DNA from: a virus
Length of the DNA stretch: 64,000 nt
Direction: 5' to 3' (one strand)
Virus record (IMG/VR): IMGVR_UViG_3300033064_003894
Coordinates: 62,001 to 126,000 of that record
Part shown: positions 1 to 7,712 of the stretch, piece after piece
How the letters are laid out: the number at the start of each line of letters is the position of its first letter
Position numbering within the stretch: the stretch's first letter is position 1
Program-made: the position numbers and the translations under genes
The notes under the pieces: model-generated
Seen by the model: the letters and a program-made list of their open reading frames with translations, nothing else
Database searches by the model: none
What the model was told of the DNA's origin: nothing

Positions 1-1
1 T

Positions 2-295
2 ACAACGCTTTCTAATATTAATGTACCGTTTGGTGACGGATCAATGATGATAGGACAAGTTGGAGAAGAGGCTATATCTGTTATATCTAAGATTATATCT
101 ACAGCTGACCCTCTAATAGGAACTCAGATACTAGAATATATGCAGTCAATATCTCCAAACGTTCACGGCGCAGTTTCATCCTTTATAGCAAACAATTCAA
201 GATCTTCTGTCCCTAAAGAAGATAAAGAAGGAGGAACAGACATGAGGCCAACACCAAGTCAGAAACCACCTAGACGTACTAAGTCAACAATATAA
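2..295 (+). CDS. C-terminal end of an unknown protein (truncated by window edge)
   Basis: The frame is open from the first bases, so this is the tail of a longer gene; an internal ATG at 44 is probably not the true start. The 97 visible residues contain an amphipathic stretch rich in Ile and Ser and end in a basic, Pro/Arg/Lys-rich tail. I recognise no family. The stop overlaps the next ATG (TAATG), so the two genes are probably translationally coupled. Confidence 0.6.
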   Translation, partial: TTLSNINVPFGDGSMMIGQVGEEAISVISKIISTADPLIGTQILEYMQSISPNVHGAVSSFIANNSRSSVPKEDKEGGTDMRPTPSQKPPRRTKSTI

Positions 296-663
296 TGTCA
301 AACATATTCTTCGCTGGAGAAACAGTACCTAGAACACTTGAAACTAAAAATCACGCTGAGTCTCTTGATAAATCAATAAACCCTGACGATATAATAGCAA
401 AGGCTGCTGAGGATAATAAGGGTAAAAGAGCTATAGCCTCTGAAGAAGTTAAGGCTCCTGAAGAAATGAGACCTTCATATTTGAAGTATCACTTTTTTGA
501 GCTACCTAAAGACTCCGTTGAATACGAAACCGTTTGTAAGAAGATCTCTGAAAAAAAATATTCATTTGCTAAGGAAATAGTCAGGGATGTTAACGATGAC
601 ATTGGTTCAATCGCTATTCATTTGTTCCTTACAGAGACTAGGATTGCGAGTAGTATTCATTAA
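295..663 (+). CDS. Unknown 122-aa protein
   Basis: Starts at an ATG sharing one base with the upstream stop, which implies coupling to the preceding gene. The protein is acidic and lysine-rich, with no signal peptide or membrane segment. The second half is predicted alpha/beta without a motif I can name. Its 3' end overlaps the end of a short gene on the opposite strand by about 26 bp. Confidence 0.6.
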   Translation: MSNIFFAGETVPRTLETKNHAESLDKSINPDDIIAKAAEDNKGKRAIASEEVKAPEEMRPSYLKYHFFELPKDSVEYETVCKKISEKKYSFAKEIVRDVNDDIGSIAIHLFLTETRIASSIH

Positions 664-784
664 TAGTTTCTTCTCTAATCTCTTCTACTAATTTATCTCG
701 TTCGCTTATTTCTTCTTCAATTTCTTGGCCAGACATGTCATTAGCTACTTCTATAAAGCAAAAGTGCCCATCTTTTTCGTCCAT
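638..784 (-). CDS. Unknown 48-aa acidic protein
   Basis: Starts MDEKDGHFCFIEVANDMSG and continues as a strongly charged helix rich in Glu and Ile, then ends in EYYSQS. A box reading TATAAA lies 5 nt upstream of the ATG with no Shine-Dalgarno, as at many other genes here. Codon use looks coding. It converges on the upstream plus-strand gene. The function is unknown. Confidence 0.5.
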   Translation of the reverse strand: MDEKDGHFCFIEVANDMSGQEIEEEISERDKLVEEIREETINEYYSQS

Positions 785-1485
785 AACTGTTTATACCATT
801 TTTTTAAAAAAAGTATTTGACAAACAGTTTGTAGTCATTAGAATTTCCGCGTCCAACTAAGGTTGGAGGGGAGACCCGAGACGATTCGGGGCAAGTTAAT
901 ACTTGGATGGACGGGGGGAAACACCTCAGCTATACAGGCATACGTTTAACAATTAGAGGTTCCCGAAACCTCCAAAACAACGGCGTTACTGAACGAACAA
1001 TCTGGACATTTTAAATAGAAGATCAACAAATCAAGTGGTGGAAATTCTAAATTCAGGAGCATGCCCTGAACACGTTGTTCTATTCATTCAACATATTTTA
1101 CTATATAATTGCCATATCATCACAGATACAGAGATTTCCTTATTCTGCAGAGAGCAGCGCAACATATGCACCAGCATCGCCTCAGACATGCCTGTATTCA
1201 CTTGTGCGGCTACATAATATGAAAAGTGGCATCTCACTCACCTTTTGTATGAAAATCGATTACAGGGCATTACAGACGCGTTTAAGCGAATGTGCCATTT
1301 TTCGGCCCGTAAATTATATGCTAGTCTTTCTATCGAAGGTCTCTCGCACGCGTAAGAGCTGCACGCGCTCGCGTAAGAGTTAACTGTTAATTGTATGCTT
1401 GGTAGCTAGGTAGGAAACCCTCCTCTATCCTCCCCCCTATAGTCCCCCCTCCTTCCTCCTCCCTTTAATCCGCATGCACCATATT
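785..1485. other. Gene-free region with several hairpins; possible structured RNA
   Basis: About 700 bp without a convincing gene. Perfect stems are visible at 853-866 (CCAAC/GTTGG), 875-890 (CCCGA/TCGGG), 956-972 (GAGGTT/AACCTC) and 1052-1070 (TTCAGG/CCTGAA). CGTCCA at 850-855 can pair with TGGACG at 908-913. The 3' part has repeated GTAAGAG motifs and a C/T-rich tract at about 1415-1470. Short open frames at 1035-1383 look non-coding. It could be an ncRNA, an origin or a packaging element; none is proven. Confidence 0.35.
790..795 (-). promoter_or_regulatory. -10 box TATAAA for the 48-aa gene
   Basis: The box lies 5 nt before the ATG at 784, consistent with a leaderless transcript. An 8-bp inverted repeat (AACTGTTT at 785-792 and AAACAGTT at 822-829) flanks it and could be an operator. 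Confidence 0.4.
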
Positions 1486-1523
1486 TTTAAAAATAAAAAT
1501 GGAACACCCGTGTGGATGTTCCA
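1486..1523 (-). terminator. Rho-independent terminator
   Basis: On the minus strand, TGGAACA and TGTTCCA form a stem with a 10-nt loop, followed directly by a T-rich tract (TTTTTATTTTT). It sits just past the stop of the 89-aa membrane-protein gene and ends that single-gene unit. Confidence 0.8.
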
Positions 1524-1542
1524 AGCCCGATAGGCATTTGGC

Positions 1543-1812
1543 TTAGCCTTCGTCTTCGTCGTCCGGGCTCTTCGGGCTACTCGTCCGAGCTTTCTTGTCG
1601 GCAGCGCTCTTGCGGTTGAACAGGCGCGAGCCTCTCACTCCGTCGATTGCGTAGCCGCCTCCGGCGACGATCGCAGTTCCGATGGCAACGGCGACACCAA
1701 CGGCGACGCCGAGTCTCAATCCGGTGAGCAGGGTGTTTCCAATCCCGCCAGTCGCCAATCCGGATTCGGAAACGACAGCCGAGGGTTCGGTGGGAAGTTC
1801 GATTTCGTTCAC
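1543..1812 (-). CDS. Small Gly/Ala-rich membrane protein
   Basis: 89 residues from a GTG start preceded by a good ribosome binding site (AAGGAGAAA). Residues about 28-56 form a long hydrophobic Gly/Val/Ala segment of glycine-zipper type. The tail is basic and then acidic (ends SPDDEDEG). Base composition is clearly more GC-rich than the neighbours. It has its own promoter (GGTATAAAAT at 1877-1886) and terminator, so it is an independent unit. It may be a membrane-active or virion protein; the function is unknown. Confidence 0.75.
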   Translation of the reverse strand: MNEIELPTEPSAVVSESGLATGGIGNTLLTGLRLGVAVGVAVAIGTAIVAGGGYAIDGVRGSRLFNRKSAADKKARTSSPKSPDDEDEG

Positions 1813-1876
1813 AGGTCTTTCTCCTTAATTTCGAGTTCTCAGTAGTGCGAAACTTTGTTATGGTTTCACTTACAAG

Positions 1877-1886
1877 ATTTTATACC
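1877..1886 (-). promoter_or_regulatory. Promoter box GGTATAAAAT
   Basis: On the minus strand GGTATAAAAT lies about 65 nt before the GTG of the 89-aa membrane-protein gene. The same decamer precedes the 92-aa membrane-protein gene at 22444-22722. No good -35 element at 17 bp is seen. Confidence 0.5.
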
Positions 1887-1953
1887 ACTCAATGTTAATA
1901 AATTGACTAGTTTTAGGCCTTGAAAAGGACTGGAATGATGATAAGATATTGTT

Positions 1954-2448
1954 ATGAAAAGAGTAGTAACTAACGGCGTCAGAAGGGTCGTTGAGAGCTC
2001 ATTTATACCTCTTGCTACTTGGGAGGTTATATCTTCAGCAAAAGCGCTTAAAGTGCCAATTTCTTGCTCTAATTCCAAAACTGAACACTCGTCAATAATT
2101 GGGATACTTAACAAAATAACTAGTGAGTCATATGGATCTTTGATAAGATATAAGCCTTATGAGAAAAGAGATGTTCTGTGGCTAAATAACAGAATATTCG
2201 ACATGCCAGTAGAAGATCAGATAAAGTTATATTGTGACAACATAACTGCTGTAATATATGACGGATTTAAAGATGAAAATTTGTTTGCTACGGACGACTA
2301 TTTAACAGTAAGAAAGTACTTAGAAACTAGAAATTATTCTATGATGAGTGGAGACAAAAGGAAGAACAAAGAAATAATGAAATCTGTGCGTGCTGGCCAC
2401 TCTAGATGCATATTTTATCGTGACTATATTACGTCTTTTTCTTCTTAA
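1954..2448 (+). CDS. Unknown 164-aa protein
   Basis: Starts at ATG 1954, with TAAGAT ending 6 nt upstream and no Shine-Dalgarno. It is a mixed alpha/beta protein with a basic C-terminal third (SGDKRKNKEIMKSVRAGHS). No signal peptide or membrane segment. Its 3' end overlaps the resolvase-like gene on the other strand by 20 bp. The family is not recognised. Confidence 0.6.
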   Translation: MKRVVTNGVRRVVESSFIPLATWEVISSAKALKVPISCSNSKTEHSSIIGILNKITSESYGSLIRYKPYEKRDVLWLNNRIFDMPVEDQIKLYCDNITAVIYDGFKDENLFATDDYLTVRKYLETRNYSMMSGDKRKNKEIMKSVRAGHSRCIFYRDYITSFSS

Positions 2449-2857
2449 TCTTCTTAAGAATAGGAGACCTTTTAACCAATATTTCGCACAGTCTATTGTC
2501 ATTTACTGAAATACCACTATGTCTTTTATTATCTTCTATTGCATCAGCGACAGTGTCTAATATGTTCTGTATATCTATTTTTCCTCCCCACTTAGTTGCT
2601 GATGGGAAGGAGTCAAGCTTAGTTATAGTGACGCATATTTCATCTATAAGACAATCATACTCAAGAGTCATTGACATATAATTGTCAAAAGGAATATCCC
2701 ATCCTGCGTTTATAGCCTCTAGCCTTATGGCCTCAGCAAGATCCTTTTCATCCTTTCTTGCCTTAGAATTTGTCACGAACCGGCCCTTGAAAATATAATT
2801 GTTATTTTTTTTTCCTTTTGGGACCCGGAACCTAACGGTTATTTTGTCATTTTTCAC
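2429..2857 (-). CDS. RusA-like Holliday junction resolvase
   Basis: 142 residues, typical length for RusA-family endodeoxyribonucleases, which cut four-way junctions during phage recombination or packaging. The C-terminal half carries the family pattern: KIDIQNILDTVADAIED, then GISVNDNRLCEILVKR, in which acidic residues bind metal. The tail is very basic (KKIKKKKT). The start is GTG at 2857, with TATAAT 8 nt upstream. A 12-bp palindrome TTTCACGTGAAA covers the start codon. Assignment is by motif only. Confidence 0.65.
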   Translation of the reverse strand: MKNDKITVRFRVPKGKKNNNYIFKGRFVTNSKARKDEKDLAEAIRLEAINAGWDIPFDNYMSMTLEYDCLIDEICVTITKLDSFPSATKWGGKIDIQNILDTVADAIEDNKRHSGISVNDNRLCEILVKRSPILKKIKKKKT

Positions 2858-2863
2858 GTGAAA
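2852..2863. promoter_or_regulatory. Palindrome over a start codon (possible operator)
   Basis: TTTCACGTGAAA is a perfect 12-bp palindrome covering the GTG of the RusA-like gene and lying just downstream of its TATAAT box. It could bind a dimeric repressor. Confidence 0.35.
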
Positions 2864-2865
2864 CC

Positions 2866-2871
2866 ATTATA
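2866..2871 (-). promoter_or_regulatory. -10 box TATAAT for the RusA-like gene
   Basis: TATAAT on the minus strand ends 8 nt before the GTG, placing the likely transcription start at or next to the start codon. Confidence 0.5.
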
Positions 2872-2900
2872 GTAAAAAAAAATATTTTAGAAACTGACTG

Positions 2901-3263
2901 TTACATTATGTATTCATTAACAACTTCTTTAGCTTCAGTGAAACATTTTTTAGAAATAGTGTATATGTCTATTGCACATGAATCACATAAATCCTCTTCC
3001 TCTTGAAGATTAATATCTATAGAATTCATATGAACTCCCCAATGAGAAAGTTCGTGCAGGTAAACTAACGTTAATTCTTCTATGCTTATAGGTGCCGTTT
3101 TATTTAGCCAAATCCTTTGTGTTCTTCGAGAATAAACTCCAAAAGCCTTGGATAGAAAAAACTTAGGTGCTATAGTTAAAAGACTGCCAGTGTGAAATTC
3201 TGGCAAACAACCGTCATAGATCTGTCTCCTTATAAAAGAAGAAACAGTTTTTTTATTGCTCAT
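2901..3263 (-). CDS. HExxH zinc metallopeptidase-like protein
   Basis: 120 residues with LHELSHWGVH at about 69-78; H70, E71 and H74 form the HExxH zinc/catalytic motif. Acidic residues follow at about 88-92 (EEEDLCD), giving a possible third ligand. There is no signal peptide, so it probably acts in the cytoplasm, like SprT-like or ImmA-type minigluzincins. The substrate is unknown. It is transcribed divergently from the glycosyltransferase at 3292 with only 28 bp between start codons. Confidence 0.6.
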   Translation of the reverse strand: MSNKKTVSSFIRRQIYDGCLPEFHTGSLLTIAPKFFLSKAFGVYSRRTQRIWLNKTAPISIEELTLVYLHELSHWGVHMNSIDINLQEEEDLCDSCAIDIYTISKKCFTEAKEVVNEYIM

Positions 3264-3291
3264 TTGTTATGGTATTGTTATTATTCTTTGT

Positions 3292-3993
3292 ATGACAAAC
3301 TTCGCCACCGTAACTTGCGTAAAAAGGCGGCCGACAGTGTATGCTTCTATGAATTCAATTTATAGAGAAGATATATATTCAGTACTTGTAGAATGTGACA
3401 AGAAGTCTAATTTTGGTGATATTGAATGCTCTAAGTATATATTTGATGACAAGTATGAATGCTGGAATAGGTCTCACGCGTTGAATATTGGGATACAGCA
3501 CATATTAAAAGAAACAGATGCTAATTACATTATGATATACGATTGCGATAATTATGCATCACATGAAACCATTTCTGATATAATTGATTATACCAAAGAA
3601 AAAGATATTTTTTTCCCAAGAATAAGCAATTACGACTACAAAAAAACAACTGGCTTTGTTGTTGCATCTAGAGACAGGTTTGAGAACGACAAGTTTGATG
3701 AAAGACTTTTTTATTGGGGATACGAAGACGATGATTGGGCGTATAGGACAAAGAATTACAAAACATTTGACAAAAGTGCTATAGTAGATCTTGGAGATGT
3801 TGTACACTTAAGGGATAGAAGGAGATATACTCAAAGGCCACCAGGAATGAAGAAGTGGAACTGTTGGGAATACAATAGGATGATTGTAGACTATAAACTT
3901 GGAGTCAAGCCTGAACAGATGAAGTTTTCTAAGGGAGAGAACAGAGATGTATGGCCTAAAGAGTGGATGGACAGGTCAGAATACTACCTATGA
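3292..3993 (+). CDS. Glycosyltransferase, GT-A fold
   Basis: 233 residues from ATG 3292; upstream residues in frame look untranslated, and TATTAT ends 7 nt before this ATG. A DxD-type motif (MIYDCDNYASHE) would bind metal and the sugar nucleotide. FDERLFYWGYEDDDWAYR matches the C-terminal acceptor/catalytic segment of galactosyltransferase-like GT2/GT27 enzymes. The probable role is to glycosylate a virion, DNA or surface target. The stop overlaps the next ATG (ATGA). Confidence 0.75.
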   Translation: MTNFATVTCVKRRPTVYASMNSIYREDIYSVLVECDKKSNFGDIECSKYIFDDKYECWNRSHALNIGIQHILKETDANYIMIYDCDNYASHETISDIIDYTKEKDIFFPRISNYDYKKTTGFVVASRDRFENDKFDERLFYWGYEDDDWAYRTKNYKTFDKSAIVDLGDVVHLRDRRRYTQRPPGMKKWNCWEYNRMIVDYKLGVKPEQMKFSKGENRDVWPKEWMDRSEYYL

Positions 3994-4742
3994 AGTTCAA
4001 TCTAGTTTGTTATAATAAGCTCTTTTATGATGATATAAGCAAAAGTCTTGCTAAATATAACATCACATATTCTAAAGAGTTTGATATTCTAATAGTGGTA
4101 TCACCAAATATAGGAGAAAGACTAATGCATGAGTATTTGTCTATGAATTCAATAGAAGAAAAGCGTCTATTCTATGATCACATCCAGTCATCTATAATTA
4201 AGTGCAAATCTCATGTTATTTTTATATGCCCTCCAGTCATACACGGAGGAAGATATGAAGACTCAATGGATGCCAGCATCATATCTATGATGGACATTGT
4301 ATATAATCACAGCAAGAAAATGGGTCTGTCAAAAAAGTTAGGGACTGTTTTTGTTGAGGCAGTGTACGGTATGAAAGAATTTGATCATCAAATAAGCATG
4401 TTCGACTCTATAATGAAGATGTGCTCTAATGTATATGATAATGGATTTATATATTCAGCTATAAATAAGAAGTCAAAAAGGAGGCTCTGTAAGATAGATT
4501 CAATTTCAGAGGCAATAATATATTTTATAAAAAACATGTCTAATTCAACAATACACATAACGTCGCCACTTTATACAGTTGATAACGTAGTAGGGATGGC
4601 TGCAAGCCTAACAGGTAAAAAGTACAATATTGCATACTATGATCAGGGCCTTATAAGTGAATACAAAATAAATGGCCCAACATATGATGCTGGGCCGCAA
4701 GAGGATCGAATTAGAGAGGCTTTTCTTCTTTTAGATAAATGA
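3990..4742 (+). CDS. SDR/epimerase-like sugar-nucleotide protein (weak)
   Basis: 250 residues from the ATG overlapping the glycosyltransferase stop. The order resembles NAD-dependent epimerase/reductase folds: a hydrophobic strand (FDILIVVSPN), then HVIFICPPVIHGG, then GTVFVEAVYGMKEF, where extended SDRs have their Ser and Tyr-Gly segments. The N-terminal GxxGxxG dinucleotide motif is missing, so it may be degenerate or a different Rossmann protein. Its partner gene suggests sugar metabolism. Confidence 0.4.
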   Translation: MKFNLVCYNKLFYDDISKSLAKYNITYSKEFDILIVVSPNIGERLMHEYLSMNSIEEKRLFYDHIQSSIIKCKSHVIFICPPVIHGGRYEDSMDASIISMMDIVYNHSKKMGLSKKLGTVFVEAVYGMKEFDHQISMFDSIMKMCSNVYDNGFIYSAINKKSKRRLCKIDSISEAIIYFIKNMSNSTIHITSPLYTVDNVVGMAASLTGKKYNIAYYDQGLISEYKINGPTYDAGPQEDRIREAFLLLDK

Positions 4743-5264
4743 CAGAGCAATTCCTTCACGAAGACCCTCAAAAGTGCAAGTAGTTGACGTATAAGAGAAT
4801 TTTGAATCGAACTCTTTAATTCCATCTAGAGTCATAAAGTTAAAGGCTCCAATCCATAGTATTGTGCAAGATGACTTGTTAACGAGATTATTTTTCAATA
4901 AGTTAAGTCCCCTTCCCTTGCCAGCAAAGCGAGGAGCATCAACGATTATAAAATCGTAATTGCCTTCTAGTCCATCAAAGATCTGAGTTCCATCACAATC
5001 AATTATAGGCATATGCTCAATTACTATAGGAGAAGATGGATCGATCTTCTTTTGTATGTGAGACATGACAATCTCTTCTTCTTCTACGCATCTAATATTA
5101 TGCATATCCTGAAGACATGCAGCGATATTAGATGCGCCAAGAATAAGAATATTTTCAGGCTTAATCTTTTTTACAAGATTTCTTGAAAAAATACAAACAT
5201 CATCAGATGCTCCCCAAGCCTCTGGGGCAATCCGCATTTTCTTTATAGCTTCCGAGGCGATCAT
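4731..5264 (-). CDS. SAM-dependent methyltransferase-like protein
   Basis: 177 residues with a Rossmann pattern: ENILILGASNIAACLQD (degenerate motif I), then an acidic end of strand 2, then YDFIIVDAPRFAGKGRG and CTILWIGAFN. This looks like a class I methyltransferase with a weak SAM loop. The start ATG has TAAAAT 6 nt upstream. It converges with the epimerase-like gene (12-bp overlap). The substrate cannot be inferred. Confidence 0.45.
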   Translation of the reverse strand: MIASEAIKKMRIAPEAWGASDDVCIFSRNLVKKIKPENILILGASNIAACLQDMHNIRCVEEEEIVMSHIQKKIDPSSPIVIEHMPIIDCDGTQIFDGLEGNYDFIIVDAPRFAGKGRGLNLLKNNLVNKSSCTILWIGAFNFMTLDGIKEFDSKFSYTSTTCTFEGLREGIALSFI

Positions 5265-5270
5265 TCGGAC

Positions 5271-5276
5271 ATTTTA
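5271..5276 (-). promoter_or_regulatory. -10 box TAAAAT
   Basis: The box ends 6 nt before the ATG at 5264 and there is no Shine-Dalgarno. This is another instance of the start-proximal box seen across the window. Confidence 0.35.
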
Positions 5277-5295
5277 AAGTGCACGTTGTTGAAAA

Positions 5296-5388
5296 TCAAC
5301 TAAAAATAACTGATCCTACTGCGACACCTATAAGAAAAACAACAATCTCTCTATTGTGCTCTCGAATGAATTGTTTAATTTTATCCAT
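5296..5388 (-). CDS. 30-aa single-span membrane peptide
   Basis: Reads MDKIKQFIREHNREIVV and then FLIGVAVGSVIFS, a basic helix followed by one membrane segment. A TATAAT-containing stretch lies about 55 nt upstream of the ATG. Short proteins like this are common in phages and may act on membranes, but no function can be assigned. Confidence 0.45.
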   Translation of the reverse strand: MDKIKQFIREHNREIVVFLIGVAVGSVIFS

Positions 5389-5492
5389 CTGTAGTAGTTT
5401 GTTCTTTTGTCCCAATCTTAAAAGACAGAACGATGCAATTATAATATAACAAAAAAATTGGTTAATAAACTAAGATTTTTATTTAGCGTTAC

Positions 5493-6479
5493 TTAAGCCG
5501 AAACGCTTTGGGACGCTTCTTTTTTTACCCCTGAGGAAGATATATAAGATTTGATGATTTCCAACAGATCTGATGGAGAATACTTAGAGGCGTCTTTTGA
5601 TGGCGATGTTGCAGTTCCTCTGCTAGCCATCGTTCCTGATTGAGAGAAAAGCCAATTTTCTTCGTCTATTAAAGATCTAAGCTCTGACACGTTAACTTCA
5701 TATAGGTCTTTATTCCTTATAATGCCAATGTCATTATCCTGAGAATAGACTATTATGTCGACATTTTCTCTGAACAGTCTCTTAACTATGTGCTTACTTG
5801 CAAGCGCTTTACTTCCATCGGCAATTGCCATTATGAATCCGTTATGCTCAACAGTGACAATATTTTTGCAAGCATGTTTTGCTCTCTTGGTCGTAGTCAT
5901 TCTGAAAAGCATTCCGTCAAGGATCTCAAAGAGAACCTGTTGTATTGAAGACAGGCTTTCATCTGCGTCAGACTCTGACTCGTAAAGATTTTTAAGACTT
6001 TCAAACACGCACAGAAGGTCCACCATGTGTGGCAAGAAGTGAGTCTTTCTGTTATTGTTTGCCCAAGGCCCGTCTTCTGTAAGAGTCGCATTCAGATAGT
6101 TTCCAAGGTGCGCCATAGAAGAATAACCATTTAGTACATCAGCTACAGACGCATCAGTATTTGGATCTTCTGAAATATCTCTTACTGAATTTATAACCCT
6201 AGAGAAACACCCACGGGTTACAAAGATTGATTTTTTTCTTCCAGTTTCCTTGTCCGTTATTTTTATTTCTTCTGGACCATATCTAATCTGTTCGCCATTT
6301 ACGGCGTCTTTTGCTTGCAATCCAATTGAGACATCGTCATCTGACATGTCACTACCAGACCAATTATTAGACTCGTAGCAAATAGCTTCTTCTGGTATTT
6401 CAAACGCTCTGCAATATAGCCAAGCAGCTGCTGCGCCATCTAAGTTTAAATGCCTAGGAAGGATGATTCTTTTTTTCAT
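5493..6479 (-). CDS. DHH-like phosphoesterase candidate
   Basis: 328 residues. The N-terminus (RHLNLDGAAAAWLYCRAF) matches the opening motif of DHH/DHHA1-type phosphoesterases (H-x-x-x-DG-x-x-A-A). The middle has a second alpha/beta block with IIVYSQDNDIGIIRN. A clear internal DHH triad is not seen, so the enzyme may be divergent or inactive. The Ser/Thr-rich C-terminus looks disordered. The start overlaps the upstream stop (ATGA), giving a two-gene operon. Confidence 0.4.
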   Translation of the reverse strand: MKKRIILPRHLNLDGAAAAWLYCRAFEIPEEAICYESNNWSGSDMSDDDVSIGLQAKDAVNGEQIRYGPEEIKITDKETGRKKSIFVTRGCFSRVINSVRDISEDPNTDASVADVLNGYSSMAHLGNYLNATLTEDGPWANNNRKTHFLPHMVDLLCVFESLKNLYESESDADESLSSIQQVLFEILDGMLFRMTTTKRAKHACKNIVTVEHNGFIMAIADGSKALASKHIVKRLFRENVDIIVYSQDNDIGIIRNKDLYEVNVSELRSLIDEENWLFSQSGTMASRGTATSPSKDASKYSPSDLLEIIKSYISSSGVKKEASQSVSA

Positions 6480-6919
6480 TGTATGTATGCCGACGCTTCT
6501 TTATACCCAGTCGGACGTGGGTCTTCAACGAGTACGTTTTGAACTTCGCCATGCACGGTTGTGTGTATAACTAACTTTGCTTTCTCTAAGTCTTTAGAGC
6601 TTAAAGGAATTTCGTATTTTGTGTATATGTCTATTATTTTGACTAGCTCTAATACTATACGAGACACCTGAGGTCTGGCTACTATTAGCGCAGCCCTTGC
6701 AGTATCTGGGTCTACTGATTTACATTCCTTTTCCTCAAAGGCTACTCCACCAAGATTGCCTTGCGATGGATCTCTCAAAAGTGAAAAACCCTGAAAGATC
6801 TTAACAGAAGGGAGTCCAGACCCAGGAGGAGGAGTCGCAATTATTGTATTTAGAGATATAAAAATCTGATTTCCAGGGACTTCTAATATGGTTGGCTGAT
6901 CTGGTTTTGATTGGTTCAT
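6476..6919 (-). CDS. Unknown 147-aa protein
   Basis: ATG 6919 is chosen over an in-frame GTG at 6931 because the latter lies inside a perfect inverted repeat. The first half is Pro/Gly-rich beta-type sequence; the second is helical (ARAALIVARPQVSRIVLELV). No motif recognised. It is first in an operon with the DHH-like gene and is divergent from the phosphoesterase. Confidence 0.55.
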   Translation of the reverse strand: MNQSKPDQPTILEVPGNQIFISLNTIIATPPPGSGLPSVKIFQGFSLLRDPSQGNLGGVAFEEKECKSVDPDTARAALIVARPQVSRIVLELVKIIDIYTKYEIPLSSKDLEKAKLVIHTTVHGEVQNVLVEDPRPTGYKEASAYIQ

Positions 6920-6924
6920 TTTAT

Positions 6925-6945
6925 TTACCACACGAGATGTGGTAA
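6925..6945. promoter_or_regulatory. Inverted repeat between divergent genes (operator candidate)
   Basis: TTACCACA at 6925-6932 and TGTGGTAA at 6938-6945 are separated by 5 nt. A GGTATAATAT box lies next to it on the minus-strand side. A repressor bound here could control both divergent units; an mRNA hairpin is the alternative. Confidence 0.45.
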
Positions 6946-6977
6946 CATATTATACCTTTGATAGGGGTAGTTTTTAC

Positions 6978-7712
6978 ATGAGGAAGACAAAACTAAAAGG
7001 AGTGATAAGTGACATTCATGTTCCATTTCACGATGTAGCAGCTACTGCTCAAGCTATTGAGTATCTTAAAGATGCCGGAATTGATGAGCTAACGCTTCTT
7101 GGAGATATCTGCGATTTTATGGCAGTGAGCAGGTTTAGCCGTTCTCTTGAAAGAAGGGCTGGACTTAAATATGAATTAGACTCAACTATAGAGTTCTTGG
7201 ACGTTGTAAGGCAGACATTCAAAAAAATAAAAATAAATTATGTATGCGGAAACCACGAAGAGCGATGGGAAAAATATCTTATGGATAAGAGCCCAGAGCT
7301 CATAGGTTTAGAAGGAATGACAATACAAGAAAAGCTTAGGCTAAAGGACTTTAATATACAGTGGCATGAGACAAAATATATAGACAATGACATGGTATTT
7401 TATCATGGAGTCGGGCGCTCGTCAGGTGACGCAGGAGGTAGCGTAAAGCTTTGGCTTAACCACTTTATGACATCAGTAATAATTGGACACGTGCATAAGC
7501 AAGCAGTTCTGTACAAAAGAACTGGCACTGGAAGGGTTTTAGTAGGAATAGAAAACCCAACTCTTAGCCAGCTTGACCCAGAGTATGAGCCGACAGGAAC
7601 AAGCAACTGGCAGCAGGGAGGAACAGTATTATTAATGGATTACGCTAACAACGTAAATATACCCTATCCATTCCAAATATGTAATGGGAAACTGTACGCA
7701 TCAAAATTTTAA
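6978..7712 (+). CDS. Calcineurin-like metallophosphoesterase
   Basis: 244 residues with the full metallophosphoesterase set in order: ISDIHVPFHD, LLGDICDF, CGNHEERW, then FYHG and GHVHK near the C-terminal half, supplying the two-metal ligands. ATG 6978 is preferred because residues before it look like translated leader. Members hydrolyse phosphodiesters in nucleotides, RNA or proteins; the substrate here is unknown. A second family member is at 29692-30525. Confidence 0.85.
   Translation: MRKTKLKGVISDIHVPFHDVAATAQAIEYLKDAGIDELTLLGDICDFMAVSRFSRSLERRAGLKYELDSTIEFLDVVRQTFKKIKINYVCGNHEERWEKYLMDKSPELIGLEGMTIQEKLRLKDFNIQWHETKYIDNDMVFYHGVGRSSGDAGGSVKLWLNHFMTSVIIGHVHKQAVLYKRTGTGRVLVGIENPTLSQLDPEYEPTGTSNWQQGGTVLLMDYANNVNIPYPFQICNGKLYASKF

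Noticed and set aside
841-1070. Second group I intron
   Set aside because: P, Q, R and S elements were looked for and are absent.
1035-1383. Two short overlapping open frames
   Set aside because: They cross the hairpin region, lack credible starts and protein-like composition.
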